Source: an uncultured Eubacterium sp.
GTDB lineage: Bacteria > Bacillota > Clostridia > Oscillospirales > Acutalibacteraceae
DNA length: 7,803 nucleotides
Direction: 5' to 3'
NCBI GenBank assembly: GCA_945980015.1
Contig: CAMFQI010000044.1
Span: 1-7,803, forward strand
The notes beneath the pieces are model-generated. The model worked only from the letters and a program-made list of their open reading frames with translations, searched no databases and was not told where the DNA came from. This document shows positions 1 to 4,928 of the stretch, in pieces. A program made the translations under genes and the position numbers. How positions within the stretch are numbered: position 1 is the first letter of the stretch; each line of letters starts with the position of its first letter.

Positions 1-44
1 ATTCCTCTACGTCTCGTGGGCTCGGAGATGTGTATAAGAGACAG
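1..44 (+). other. Illumina Nextera i7 adapter (library artefact)
   Basis: Bases 11-44 match the Nextera read-2 adapter: the GTCTCGTGGGCTCGG primer part (11-25), then the 19-base Tn5 mosaic end AGATGTGTATAAGAGACAG (26-44). Bases 3-10 (TCCTCTAC) equal the reverse complement of the i7 index N712 (GTAGAGGA), and bases 1-2 (AT) fit the end of the P7 oligo. This is untrimmed library-construction sequence at a contig end, not genome. The mosaic end must not be read as a native transposon end. Any protein or repeat call crossing base 45 is unsafe. Confidence 0.97.
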
Positions 45-46
45 TT

Positions 47-229
47 ATTATACTTAAATCATCTTCCGGATTTATGTGGTGCAGTATTGGAACAATAAAG
101 TTTTTGCTTAATTTAATATTAAATCAAGGCTCGGAATATTTGGATTGGTGGACAATAATAATTTTTCCGATATTACAACCATTAGGCGTATTTACTTTGG
201 AAGCAATCAGGGGACGGTTCTCTGATTGA
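47..229 (+). pseudogene. C-terminal remnant of an unrecognised hydrophobic protein
   Basis: An open frame runs from the first genomic bases to TGA at 227-229, about 60 codons without a start, so it is truncated by the contig end. It is rich in I, L, F and W, with possible membrane stretches around CSIGTIKFLLNLIL and WWTIIIFPILQPLGVFTL. I do not recognise the family. The last residues (AIRGRFSD) are encoded by the REP-like palindrome at 204-228. The original C-terminus was therefore probably replaced by the inserted repeat, or the frame is fortuitous. No ribosome binding site can be checked because the 5' part is missing. It could be the tail of a real membrane protein gene or a decayed gene. 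Confidence 0.3.
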
Positions 230-396
230 CAAAACAAGGGGGGTGGTTAACCCGCCCCTTAACCCCTAATTTGTCTGTTTCAAGAGACAAGAGTATTGAA
301 TACACCCATGGCAATAATATCGCTTCGTATTCATATACTACCAACGGTACAGGCGAAAATGAAAAGATTAATGGAAAACAGGGAACCGTCCCCTGT
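204..396. repeat. REPIN-like pair of inverted palindromes
   Basis: Two palindromes face each other. The left one (204-228) has arms CAATCAG and CTGATTG around GGGACGGTTCT. The right one (378-396) has arms ACAGGG and CCCTGT around AACCGTC. They share an exact 11-base inverted core, GGGGACGGTTC at 210-220 and GAACCGTCCCC at 383-393, while the arms differ but stay self-complementary. A third hairpin, arms AAGGGG (236-241) and CCCCTT (255-260), lies between them. Paired inverted palindromes of this sort are known as REPINs and are mobilised by RAYT (Y1-type) transposases. A GGGGACGGTTC core is one I recall from many Firmicutes, but that is memory, not a search. No transposase is visible here. The interval has no convincing gene; two short open frames cross it and are explained by chance. 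Confidence 0.6.
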
Positions 397-427
397 GCAG
401 TCTCGCTTTTCTCTATTTTTGTGTACT

Positions 428-562
428 GATAGTTTTCACGCTAACCGTCTTCGAAAGAAGCTTGGATACAACAAGGAATTTGAAATTGCCACAATCCGAA
501 ACGTAGGCTACAAGGCAGTAATTAAACGAAACGTAAAAAGCAATAAATTACATCATATTTGA
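428..562 (+). pseudogene. Response-regulator winged-helix C-terminal fragment (OmpR/PhoB family)
   Basis: The frame ending with TGA at 560-562 encodes HANRLRKKLGYNKEFEIATI followed by RNVGYKAVIK. This matches the recognition helix and terminal beta hairpin of the OmpR/PhoB DNA-binding domain (family pattern HIxRLRKKLG...IxTVRGVGYK). Only about 45 residues are present. The receiver domain and the first part of the winged helix are absent, and upstream sequence in the same frame does not resemble the family. The fragment begins about 30 bases after the right REP-like palindrome, so the gene was probably broken by insertion or deletion there. An in-frame ATG lies at 296, but the resulting 88-residue product would start in repeat DNA and is unlikely to be functional. 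Confidence 0.65.
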
Positions 563-570
563 TGCACTCC

Positions 571-607
571 AAAAAAAGAGGCTTGACCTATATCTTGGTC
601 AAACCTC
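571..607 (-). terminator. Rho-independent terminator after tRNA-Thr (probably bidirectional)
   Basis: Arms GAGGCTTGACC (578-588) and GGTCAAACCTC (597-607) pair over 11 bp with one G-T pair and an 8-base loop. On the minus strand the hairpin is followed by seven T (571-577), starting just beyond the tRNA CCA end. On the plus strand six T follow (608-613), so it could also stop transcription from the left. Flanking CTCC (567-570) and GGAG (614-617) can lengthen the stem into the tRNA 3' end. Confidence 0.9.
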
Positions 608-612
608 TTTTT

Positions 613-688
613 TGGAGCTGATAGTCGGATTCGAACCGACGACCTGTTCATTACGAGTGAACTGCTCTACCGACTGAGCCATATCAGC
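613..688 (-). tRNA. tRNA-Thr (anticodon CGU)
   Basis: The minus strand folds as a normal 76-nt tRNA. The acceptor arms are GCTGATA and TATCAGC, followed by a T discriminator and an encoded CCA (613-615). The D arm is GGCTCAGTCGGTAGAGC. The anticodon stem GTTCA/TGAAC holds the loop CTCGTAA, giving anticodon CGU, which reads the threonine codon ACG. The T arm is GTCGG/CCGAC with loop TTCGAAT. The 5' end lies only 20 bases after the pncC stop codon and no separate promoter fits that gap. The tRNA is therefore probably cut from the lgt-folD-pncC transcript or driven from a promoter inside pncC. Confidence 0.97.
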
Positions 689-708
689 GTTAATGCCATA
701 TTAAATTA

Positions 709-1185
709 TCAAGCCTCGTTCAAGAGCTCCAAAAGAGTTTGAAGCACAAATTCGACTGAGGATTTACGAACCTGATTGCGACCGATTTCGCCGAACTGCT
801 TTGTATAAGTAACGGTTTGTCCGTTAATACAAAAGCCGAAGCAAACCATACCTACGGGCTTTTTTGCTGTACCTCCTCCAGGACCGGCAACGCCTGTTAT
901 ACCGACGCCGACCTCACTGCCTGATGCCTTGCACACGCCCTGCGCCATTTCGCAGGCGACCTCCTCGCTCACAACTCCGTGTGACAGGATTGTATCGGCG
1001 TTTACGCCCAAAAACTTCATCTTTGCTTCGTTAGCATAAGTCACGAACGAAACGTCAAGCACCTTGGAGGCGTTAGTCACGTTGACTATTGTACCACAAC
1101 ACATACCTCCTGTGCAAGACTCTGCGAAAGAAATATGAAAATTTTTTTCAATAAGCCTGTCTACAACCTGTTCTTCCAAAGCCAT
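709..1185 (-). CDS. pncC: Nicotinamide-nucleotide amidase, CinA C-terminal family
   Basis: This 158-residue protein is a stand-alone CinA C-terminal domain. The family hydrolyses nicotinamide mononucleotide to nicotinate mononucleotide and ammonia, recycling NMN in the cytoplasm for NAD synthesis. The signature AESCTGG (residues 21-27) contains the active-site serine of the family. TYANEAK (49-55) supplies the conserved Tyr and Lys region, and GITGVAGPGGG (95-105) is the glycine-rich active-site loop. The length fits the short form and the N-terminal molybdopterin-binding-like domain of full CinA is absent, so competence-induced CinA is the less suitable name. GGTGAT lies a few bases before the ATG and pairs well with the 16S rRNA end. 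The gene follows folD after 31 bases and precedes tRNA-Thr by 20, so it is the last protein gene of this operon. Enzymatic assignment is by family. Confidence 0.93.
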   Translation of the reverse strand: MALEEQVVDRLIEKNFHISFAESCTGGMCCGTIVNVTNASKVLDVSFVTYANEAKMKFLGVNADTILSHGVVSEEVACEMAQGVCKASGSEVGVGITGVAGPGGGTAKKPVGMVCFGFCINGQTVTYTKQFGEIGRNQVRKSSVEFVLQTLLELLNEA

Positions 1186-1216
1186 TTTATCACCAAAAGT
1201 CTAAATAATCAATATA

Positions 1217-2068
1217 TTATTCAATATTATTTTGAATTTTTGCCGCAGTGAGCGTATTTTTCATAAGCATTGCGATAGTCATAGGACCTACGCCGCCTGG
1301 CACGGGAGTGATATAGGAGCATTTTTCCTTTACATCCTCAAAATCCACGTCGCCGCAGAGCTTTGAGTTCTCGTCTCTATCCATACCTACGTCGATTACG
1401 ACTGCGCCCTGCTTTACCATATCGGCTTTCACGAATTTTGCTTTTCCGACAGCGGCAACAAGAATATCTGCCTCGCTTGTAATTTCACTTAAATTCTTAG
1501 TTTTTGAATGAGTAATTTCAACAGTCGCATTTTCGTGAAGCAAGAGCATTGCCATAGGCTTGCCGACAATATTTGACCTGCCCATAACAACTGCTTTTTT
1601 GCCCTCGAGCTCAACGCCTGTTGAATGGATAAGCTCCATAACTCCGGCAGGTGTACAAGGCAGGAAGTTATAATCGCCTATCATAATTGCACCAACATTC
1701 ACGGGATGAAATGCGTCAACGTCTTTAATCGGGTCAATACGGTTAATAACCTCTTTATCGTCAAGATGCGACGGTAAAGGAAGCTGACACAGAATTCCGT
1801 TAATACTGTCATCATTATTAAGCTCGTCGATAAGCGCATTGAGTTCCTGTTGAGTAGTATTTACATCAAGTGCATATTTTACACTATGAAATCCACATTC
1901 CTCGCAGGCTCTTTCCTTGTTCCTTACATAGACCTGTGAAGCGGGGTCGTCGCCTACTATAATTACGGCAAGACCGGGAGTAATACCCTTTTTCTTCAAT
2001 GCCTCACATTCGAGCTTAACTTGATTTTTTACATTGAGAGCAACTGCTTTTCCGTCGATAATATTCAT
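1217..2068 (-). CDS. folD: Bifunctional methylene-THF dehydrogenase/methenyl-THF cyclohydrolase
   Basis: FolD interconverts 5,10-methylene-, 5,10-methenyl- and 10-formyl-tetrahydrofolate using NADP, feeding purine synthesis and formyl-Met initiation. The 283 residues are the usual full length. In the catalytic domain, YVRNK (47-51) carries the conserved Tyr and the catalytic Lys51. CQLPLP (94-99) includes the conserved Gln95, and [10 protein letters not shown] (115-124) includes the conserved Asp118. The Rossmann domain shows GRSNIVGKP (163-171) for NADP binding, and [10 protein letters not shown] (255-264) is the C-terminal family signature. All key residues are present. The ATG lies 2 bases after the lgt stop codon, and its Shine-Dalgarno (AAGGAAAA, about 9 bases upstream) lies inside the lysine-rich end of lgt, so translation is probably coupled. 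No folate riboswitch is possible in so short a gap. Confidence 0.98.
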   Translation of the reverse strand: MNIIDGKAVALNVKNQVKLECEALKKKGITPGLAVIIVGDDPASQVYVRNKERACEECGFHSVKYALDVNTTQQELNALIDELNNDDSINGILCQLPLPSHLDDKEVINRIDPIKDVDAFHPVNVGAIMIGDYNFLPCTPAGVMELIHSTGVELEGKKAVVMGRSNIVGKPMAMLLLHENATVEITHSKTKNLSEITSEADILVAAVGKAKFVKADMVKQGAVVIDVGMDRDENSKLCGDVDFEDVKEKCSYITPVPGGVGPMTIAMLMKNTLTAAKIQNNIE

Positions 2069-2070
2069 AA

Positions 2071-3087
2071 TCAGTTTTCCTTTTTCCTTTGCTTTTCTTC
2101 CTTTTTTGCTTTTTTCAGTCGTGCTTTTTCTTCCTTTTTTGCAAGTGCCTCCTGCTTTGCAATTTTGTTTGCGTCCTCAAGAGCGTCTAAATCGTCAAGC
2201 ACCAACGCCTTGGGCAATCTATTATTCTTGCACCTTATCATAAAGTAGATAAATGCAACAAGTGCGACAACTACGATAATTGCCGACAAAAGCTGAGAAA
2301 TACGAATTGAAGTATTACCGATATAAAGCGAATCGGTACGAAGTCCCTCAACTATCATTCTCTCCGAGCCGTACAAAACGCCGTAAAGCATAAAAATTTC
2401 GCCCTTGAATTTTCTGAAATATGTCACAACGATATGAAGCACTAAAAACGACAGCAGACACCAAACGCTTTCATAAAGGAATGTAGGGTGAACGCTTGTA
2501 TTCGGGTCAACGCTCATTCCCTTTTGAGCCAAAAGCTGAGCAGACTGCTCCAAGGTATCGTGGATTTTAGGCGACCACATACGAAACAACGCCGTATCTG
2601 TATTACTTCCGAATGCCTCTTGATTGAAGAAATTGCCCCATCTGCCTATTCCCTGTCCAATCAAAAGACCGAGAGAACCGAGATCAAGCAAATTAAAATA
2701 ATCAATCTTTCCGATCTTACAACCGATAGCCGCACCTATCAAGGCACCGATAATTCCGCCGTAAATGGCAATTCCGCCGTTCCATATAGCAGGAATTTCA
2801 TTAAGGTGCTGTGAATAATAATCCCATTCAAAAGCAACATAATACAGTCTTGCACAAACGATACCGAAAAGCGTTCCCCAAATCAAAACATCGGTCATTC
2901 CGTCAAGGCTCATTTTCCATTTATAAGCCTTTCGTCCGCCGTACAAAACGGCAAGTGCAAAGCCGAAGGCAATAATAAGTCCGTAAAAATGAATTTCATA
3001 TCCGAATATGCTAAATGCGATACTCGGCAAATCGAAGCTTATTCCGAGACCGTCAAAATACACACGGGTAAAATCCGCCACAACCAT
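2071..3087 (-). CDS. lgt: Prolipoprotein diacylglyceryl transferase with charged C-terminal tail
   Basis: Lgt is a polytopic membrane enzyme that moves diacylglycerol from phosphatidylglycerol to the lipobox cysteine of prelipoproteins. The Lgt signature [13 protein letters not shown] (148-160) is intact, with the catalytic-region Arg149, Asn152 and Glu157. HPTFLYES (200-207) and [13 protein letters not shown] (240-252) are also family motifs. About seven hydrophobic segments fit between residues 24 and 284. At [10 protein letters not shown] (102-111) a Tyr replaces the His found in E. coli (His103); I recall Tyr here in other clostridial Lgt, so it need not mean loss of function. Residues ~290-338 form a Lys/Glu-rich cytoplasmic tail beyond the usual family end. 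The start is uncertain: GGGGGA directly abuts the ATG, which is too close, while a GTG two codons later (3079-3081) would be about 7 bases from it. A likely promoter lies at 3122-3150. Confidence 0.96.
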   Translation of the reverse strand: MVVADFTRVYFDGLGISFDLPSIAFSIFGYEIHFYGLIIAFGFALAVLYGGRKAYKWKMSLDGMTDVLIWGTLFGIVCARLYYVAFEWDYYSQHLNEIPAIWNGGIAIYGGIIGALIGAAIGCKIGKIDYFNLLDLGSLGLLIGQGIGRWGNFFNQEAFGSNTDTALFRMWSPKIHDTLEQSAQLLAQKGMSVDPNTSVHPTFLYESVWCLLSFLVLHIVVTYFRKFKGEIFMLYGVLYGSERMIVEGLRTDSLYIGNTSIRISQLLSAIIVVVALVAFIYFMIRCKNNRLPKALVLDDLDALEDANKIAKQEALAKKEEKARLKKAKKEEKQRKKEN

Positions 3088-3121
3088 TCCCCCAAAATCT
3101 ACTGAAATTTGTAACGCATAT

Positions 3122-3150
3122 AATATACCACAAACAAATTGAAATTTCTA
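3122..3150 (-). promoter_or_regulatory. Probable sigma-A promoter of lgt
   Basis: On the minus strand, TAGAAA (3145-3150) and TATATT (3122-3127) are separated by 17 bases. The -10 is preceded by TGG, making an extended -10 box. The -35 matches consensus at 4 of 6 positions and the -10 at 5 of 6. It lies just after the stop of the preceding small gene and about 35 bases before the lgt start. No terminator separates it from the upstream genes, so read-through may also occur. Confidence 0.5.
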
Positions 3151-3157
3151 CACTAAA

Positions 3158-3499
3158 TTACAATAAAATGTAAAGCAGTGCTAAAATAAGCTTATTATCG
3201 GCGCCCTCCTTGGTTAAAATGAGAATAAGCGCAAGCAAAAGCGCAGTAGTATTGTCGTTTTCGCTATCATTTGAAAACAACGACGATACTATATCTCCTA
3301 CAAAGCCTAAATCAAATGAGGGGGATTTTTTCGGGGAAGCGGCTTGTGATTTTTCATTTTGCGCCGACTTTGTATTATGAGACTGATTATTCACATTATG
3401 ATTTCCGTCTGCTTCATCAACATAATTTTTTGCACGGCGGCGCATTTCTTCGACTCTTCTTCTTGCGTCGTTTATATCGTTACTACTGTACTCAGGCAT
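3158..3499 (-). CDS. Small hypothetical protein: basic helix, polar linker, hydrophobic C-terminus
   Basis: This is a 113-residue protein starting at ATG 3497-3499. The ATG overlaps the previous gene's stop as TGATG, the usual form of translational coupling; a TTG one codon earlier is possible but less likely. I do not recognise the function. The first ~30 residues are charged and helix-prone (ARRRVEEMRRRAKNYV). Residues ~31-62 are an N/S/Q/K-rich linker without aromatic residues. FDLGFVGDIVSSLF follows, and the end has two short hydrophobic stretches (ALLLALILIL and LILALLYILL) split by a charged turn with KEGADNK. The end could sit in or on the membrane, or form a hydrophobic packing helix. 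The arrangement suggests a membrane-linked accessory protein working with its two upstream neighbours. That is inference from architecture only. Confidence 0.75.
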   Translation of the reverse strand: MPEYSSNDINDARRRVEEMRRRAKNYVDEADGNHNVNNQSHNTKSAQNEKSQAASPKKSPSFDLGFVGDIVSSLFSNDSENDNTTALLLALILILTKEGADNKLILALLYILL

Positions 3500-3870
3500 C
3501 AAAACAGCTCTTTCAGGTATGGCAGAATTTCAAAAAGCTTCAAAACACGCAGGGCTTTGTCGGCTTTTTCCTGCGATTGCTCGGACAAATGCGGCTTCAA
3601 GGCTATTATCAAGTCTTCGTTTTTGGACGATGTGTTATTCATTTTGTCTATTATCGATTTTGCTTTGAGCATCATATTAAGCTCGGACTGAGACAGATTG
3701 AAGCCCGAAAGTAAATTTGCGGAATTATTCAAGGAATTAGTTTTTGGCTGAATTTGTTTGTCGCTTGATGAATTTTGGTTTGAGTCGCCTAAAATAGACG
3801 AAGCAACGCCCTTTAGCATTTGAATATCATCATCGGACAGAGAGGAAATTATATCATTTATATTATCCAT
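3499..3870 (-). CDS. Small hypothetical protein, helical
   Basis: This is a 123-residue protein without a signal peptide or membrane segment, and I cannot assign a function. The N-terminus (MDNINDIISSLSDDDIQMLK) is acidic and helical. Residues ~28-56 are a low-complexity N/S/Q linker. The C-terminal half (~58-123) looks like a folded helical domain, with NLSQSELNMMLKAKSIIDKM, then EDLIIALKPHLSEQSQEKAD and LRVLKLFEILPYLKELF. The LIxALKPHLSxxxxEKxDKAxxxLKLxxxLPxLK pattern resembles conserved hypothetical proteins I recall from Clostridia, but I cannot name the family. The start codon lies 2 bases after the upstream gene's stop and the stop overlaps the next start by one base. The three genes are thus almost certainly expressed together. 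Confidence 0.8.
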   Translation of the reverse strand: MDNINDIISSLSDDDIQMLKGVASSILGDSNQNSSSDKQIQPKTNSLNNSANLLSGFNLSQSELNMMLKAKSIIDKMNNTSSKNEDLIIALKPHLSEQSQEKADKALRVLKLFEILPYLKELF

Positions 3871-3872
3871 AA

Positions 3873-4079
3873 TTAATCCTGCTTATTCATCAGCTTTTGA
3901 AAAAGCGCCTTTGCTTCGGGAGTATCAAGCAGCCTTTGGGTTGCTGACTTATCGGCAAGAACCTCCTTTAGCTTTTGTGACGCCTGAGGCGACAGCTTTT
4001 TGTCGATAAAATCGTCAACCGTTCCGTTCTCTACGGATTTTTTGAGCTCGTTTATATCGTTTTGATTGAGATTTTTCAT
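3873..4079 (-). CDS. Small hypothetical protein, helical
   Basis: This 68-residue protein is the first gene of a three-gene unit. It is mostly predicted helix, rich in Lys, Gln, Asp and Leu, with no cysteine, signal or membrane segment. The ordered pattern LSPQASQKLKEVLADKSATQ, then LLDTPEAKALFQKLM, suggests a compact bundle of three or four helices. I do not recognise a named family. The ATG is preceded by AAAGGG about 11 bases upstream, a rather distant Shine-Dalgarno. A TATAAT box lies 19 bases before the start. It is divergent from the metallophosphoesterase gene and shares the intergenic promoter region with it. Function is unknown; co-expression with the next two genes is the only firm clue. 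Confidence 0.78.
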   Translation of the reverse strand: MKNLNQNDINELKKSVENGTVDDFIDKKLSPQASQKLKEVLADKSATQRLLDTPEAKALFQKLMNKQD

Positions 4080-4107
4080 TGCAAATACAACCCTTTCATT
4101 ATATAAT
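4079..4107 (+). promoter_or_regulatory. Probable sigma-A promoter of the metallophosphoesterase
   Basis: TTGCAA (4079-4084), a 17-base spacer, then a perfect TATAAT (4102-4107). The -35 starts on the last base of the opposing gene's start codon. The predicted start of transcription is about 30 bases before the coding start at 4145. Confidence 0.55.
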
Positions 4108-4126
4108 TACAATATAGAATATGACT
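4098..4126 (-). promoter_or_regulatory. Candidate promoter of the three small genes
   Basis: A perfect TATAAT lies on the minus strand at 4098-4103. No good -35 is visible: AGTCAT at 17-base spacing (4121-4126) is poor, so an activator or extended contact may be needed, or the real -10 differs. The box shares bases with the opposing promoter inside the palindrome ATTATATAAT (4098-4107). Confidence 0.4.
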
Positions 4127-4144
4127 GAAGGGATGTGAATATGA

Positions 4145-4606
4145 ATGAGATTAGTCGTTTTTTCGGACAGTCACCGGCGTGTTTCGAGCGTGATTGATAT
4201 TTTTGAAAGACACAAAGACAATGCAGATTTATTTATATTTTTAGGCGATGGAAACGACGACATTGATGAGGCGTTAATGCTTTACACGGATATAAAAATA
4301 GAGAGAGTCAGCGGAAACTGTGATTTTTACAGTACGTTTCCGTCGGTAAAGACTATTGATTTTGCAGGTAAAAAAATACTGTTTACCCACGGTCATCCGT
4401 ACTATGTTAAGCACGGATACAGCGACATCGAACGAGAGGCAAGGTCGGTAAAGGCGGATATTTGTCTTTTCGGTCACACGCATTTACCGTATATTGAGCA
4501 TAAGGATGATATTTACTATGTTAATCCCGGCTCATGCAGGGACGGTATTTATGCAATAATAGATATAGAGCCGTCGGGAATAATGGCATACCACACGACA
4601 GTATAA
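4145..4606 (+). CDS. Metallophosphoesterase, YfcE/MJ0936 type
   Basis: This 153-residue calcineurin-like phosphodiesterase has a complete two-metal site: SDSH (Asp8, His10), GDG (Asp35), GNCD (Asn58), THGH (His82, His84) and GHTH (His111, His113). The length and motif spacing fit the small bacterial YfcE/MJ0936 group, whose members hydrolyse phosphodiesters in vitro with Mn or Ni; the cellular substrate is usually unknown. In many Firmicutes relatives lie next to rdgB and rph, but not here. There is no signal peptide, so it is cytoplasmic. The start is supported by GGATGTGA (4131-4138), close to the consensus GGAGGTGA and 6 bases before the ATG. An out-of-frame ATG at 4141 encodes only a few codons. 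It is the only plus-strand intact gene, divergent from the small genes and convergent with ftsZ. Confidence 0.93.
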   Translation: MRLVVFSDSHRRVSSVIDIFERHKDNADLFIFLGDGNDDIDEALMLYTDIKIERVSGNCDFYSTFPSVKTIDFAGKKILFTHGHPYYVKHGYSDIEREARSVKADICLFGHTHLPYIEHKDDIYYVNPGSCRDGIYAIIDIEPSGIMAYHTTV

Positions 4607-4615
4607 TTACTTTAC

Positions 4616-4658
4616 AAAAAACAACCGCCAAGAAACAATTTTTGGCGGTCGTTTTTTT
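4616..4658 (+). terminator. Terminator of the metallophosphoesterase gene
   Basis: Arms ACCGCCAA (4624-4631) and TTGGCGGT (4642-4649) form an 8-bp GC-rich stem with a 10-base loop, followed by seven T at 4652-4658. Six A (4616-4621) and a C-G pair extend it, so it should also work on the minus strand. An outer 13-base inverted repeat, 4607-4619 and 4664-4676 (TTACTTTACAAAA and its complement), encloses the hairpin. Confidence 0.88.
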
Positions 4659-4667
4659 ACAAATTTT

Positions 4668-4867
4668 GTAAAGTAAAATACTTTACGAAAAGAATAAATG
4701 TGGAAAACACGGTGGAAAGTATGTAAAAATCGCATAGACAGGCTATTGATTTTGTGGAAAAGTCGGTGGAAAATGTGCAAAATGTAAAGTAATTCGCTTC
4801 CATCAAGAAAAATACCGAAAATACAAAAAGTAATTTCGCCTTACGGTAAACAAGAGTATGTAAAGTG
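4668..4867. repeat. GTAAAGTA motif repeats in the convergent spacer
   Basis: The 8-mer GTAAAGTA occurs at 4668-4675 and 4784-4791, and its complement TACTTTAC at 4679-4686; another TACTTTAC lies at 4608-4615 just before the terminator. A one-mismatch copy GTAAAGTG is at 4860-4867. The copies at 4668 and 4679 form a palindrome with a 3-base spacer. The function is unknown; a binding site for a dimeric protein is one possibility. The rest of 4659-4879 contains no gene I would call. Confidence 0.45.
4699..4782 (-). other. Cluster of DnaA-box-like 9-mers in a direct repeat
   Basis: Read on the minus strand, TTTTCCACA at 4699-4707 and 4753-4761 and TTTTGCACA at 4774-4782 all fit the relaxed DnaA box TTWTNCACA. 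CTTTCCACC (4711-4719) and TTTTCCACC (4765-4773) are weaker relatives. All five point the same way. They form two units 54 bases apart, each a box, 3 bases, then a weaker box; only the second unit has the abutting third perfect box. A small hairpin (ATAG/CTAT, 4734-4746) lies between the units. dnaA and dnaN are not in the window and no clear AT-rich unwinding element is present, so I do not call an origin. It could be a DnaA-titrating or regulatory cluster. Confidence 0.45.
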
Positions 4868-4879
4868 AAATTGCATTAC

Positions 4880-4911
4880 AAAAACGGACTGCAAAAAACA
4901 GTCCGTTTTTT
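4880..4911 (-). terminator. Terminator downstream of ftsZ (probably bidirectional)
   Basis: Arms AAAACGGACTG (4881-4891) and CAGTCCGTTTT (4899-4909) form a perfect 11-bp stem with a 7-base loop. On the minus strand five T (4880-4884) end it; on the plus strand six T (4906-4911) do. It lies 17 bases beyond the ftsZ stop codon. Confidence 0.88.
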
Positions 4912-4928
4912 CAAATATGTAATATAAA

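Noticed and set aside
26..44. Tn5-type mosaic end that could suggest a native transposon
   Set aside because: It is part of a synthetic Nextera adapter, adjacent to the primer and index sequence.
296..427. N-terminal part of the 88-residue frame that ends as a response regulator
   Set aside because: This part runs through the right REP-like palindrome (giving ENREPSPVQSRF) and has no similarity to the response-regulator family; only the tail from about 428 is meaningful.
226..429. 67-residue open frame beginning in the left REP-like palindrome, with a weak YD-repeat-like look
   Set aside because: Its start and much of its length lie in repeat DNA, there is no ribosome binding site, and the resemblance is too weak to support a family call.
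3271..3714. 147-residue plus-strand open frame opposite the small genes
   Set aside because: It is antisense to two coupled genes with good junctions, crosses their boundary, is rich in F, Y and C as antisense frames often are, and has no signals of its own.
4698..4787. 29-codon frame with an internal repeat (MWKTRWKVCK and LWKSRWKMCK)
   Set aside because: There is no Shine-Dalgarno or promoter, and the repeat follows from the 54-base DNA repeat being a multiple of three; better explained by the DnaA-box-like units.
4659..4879. Chromosomal replication origin
   Set aside because: Box-like sites are present, but dnaA, dnaN and a clear unwinding element are not, so only a box cluster is claimed.
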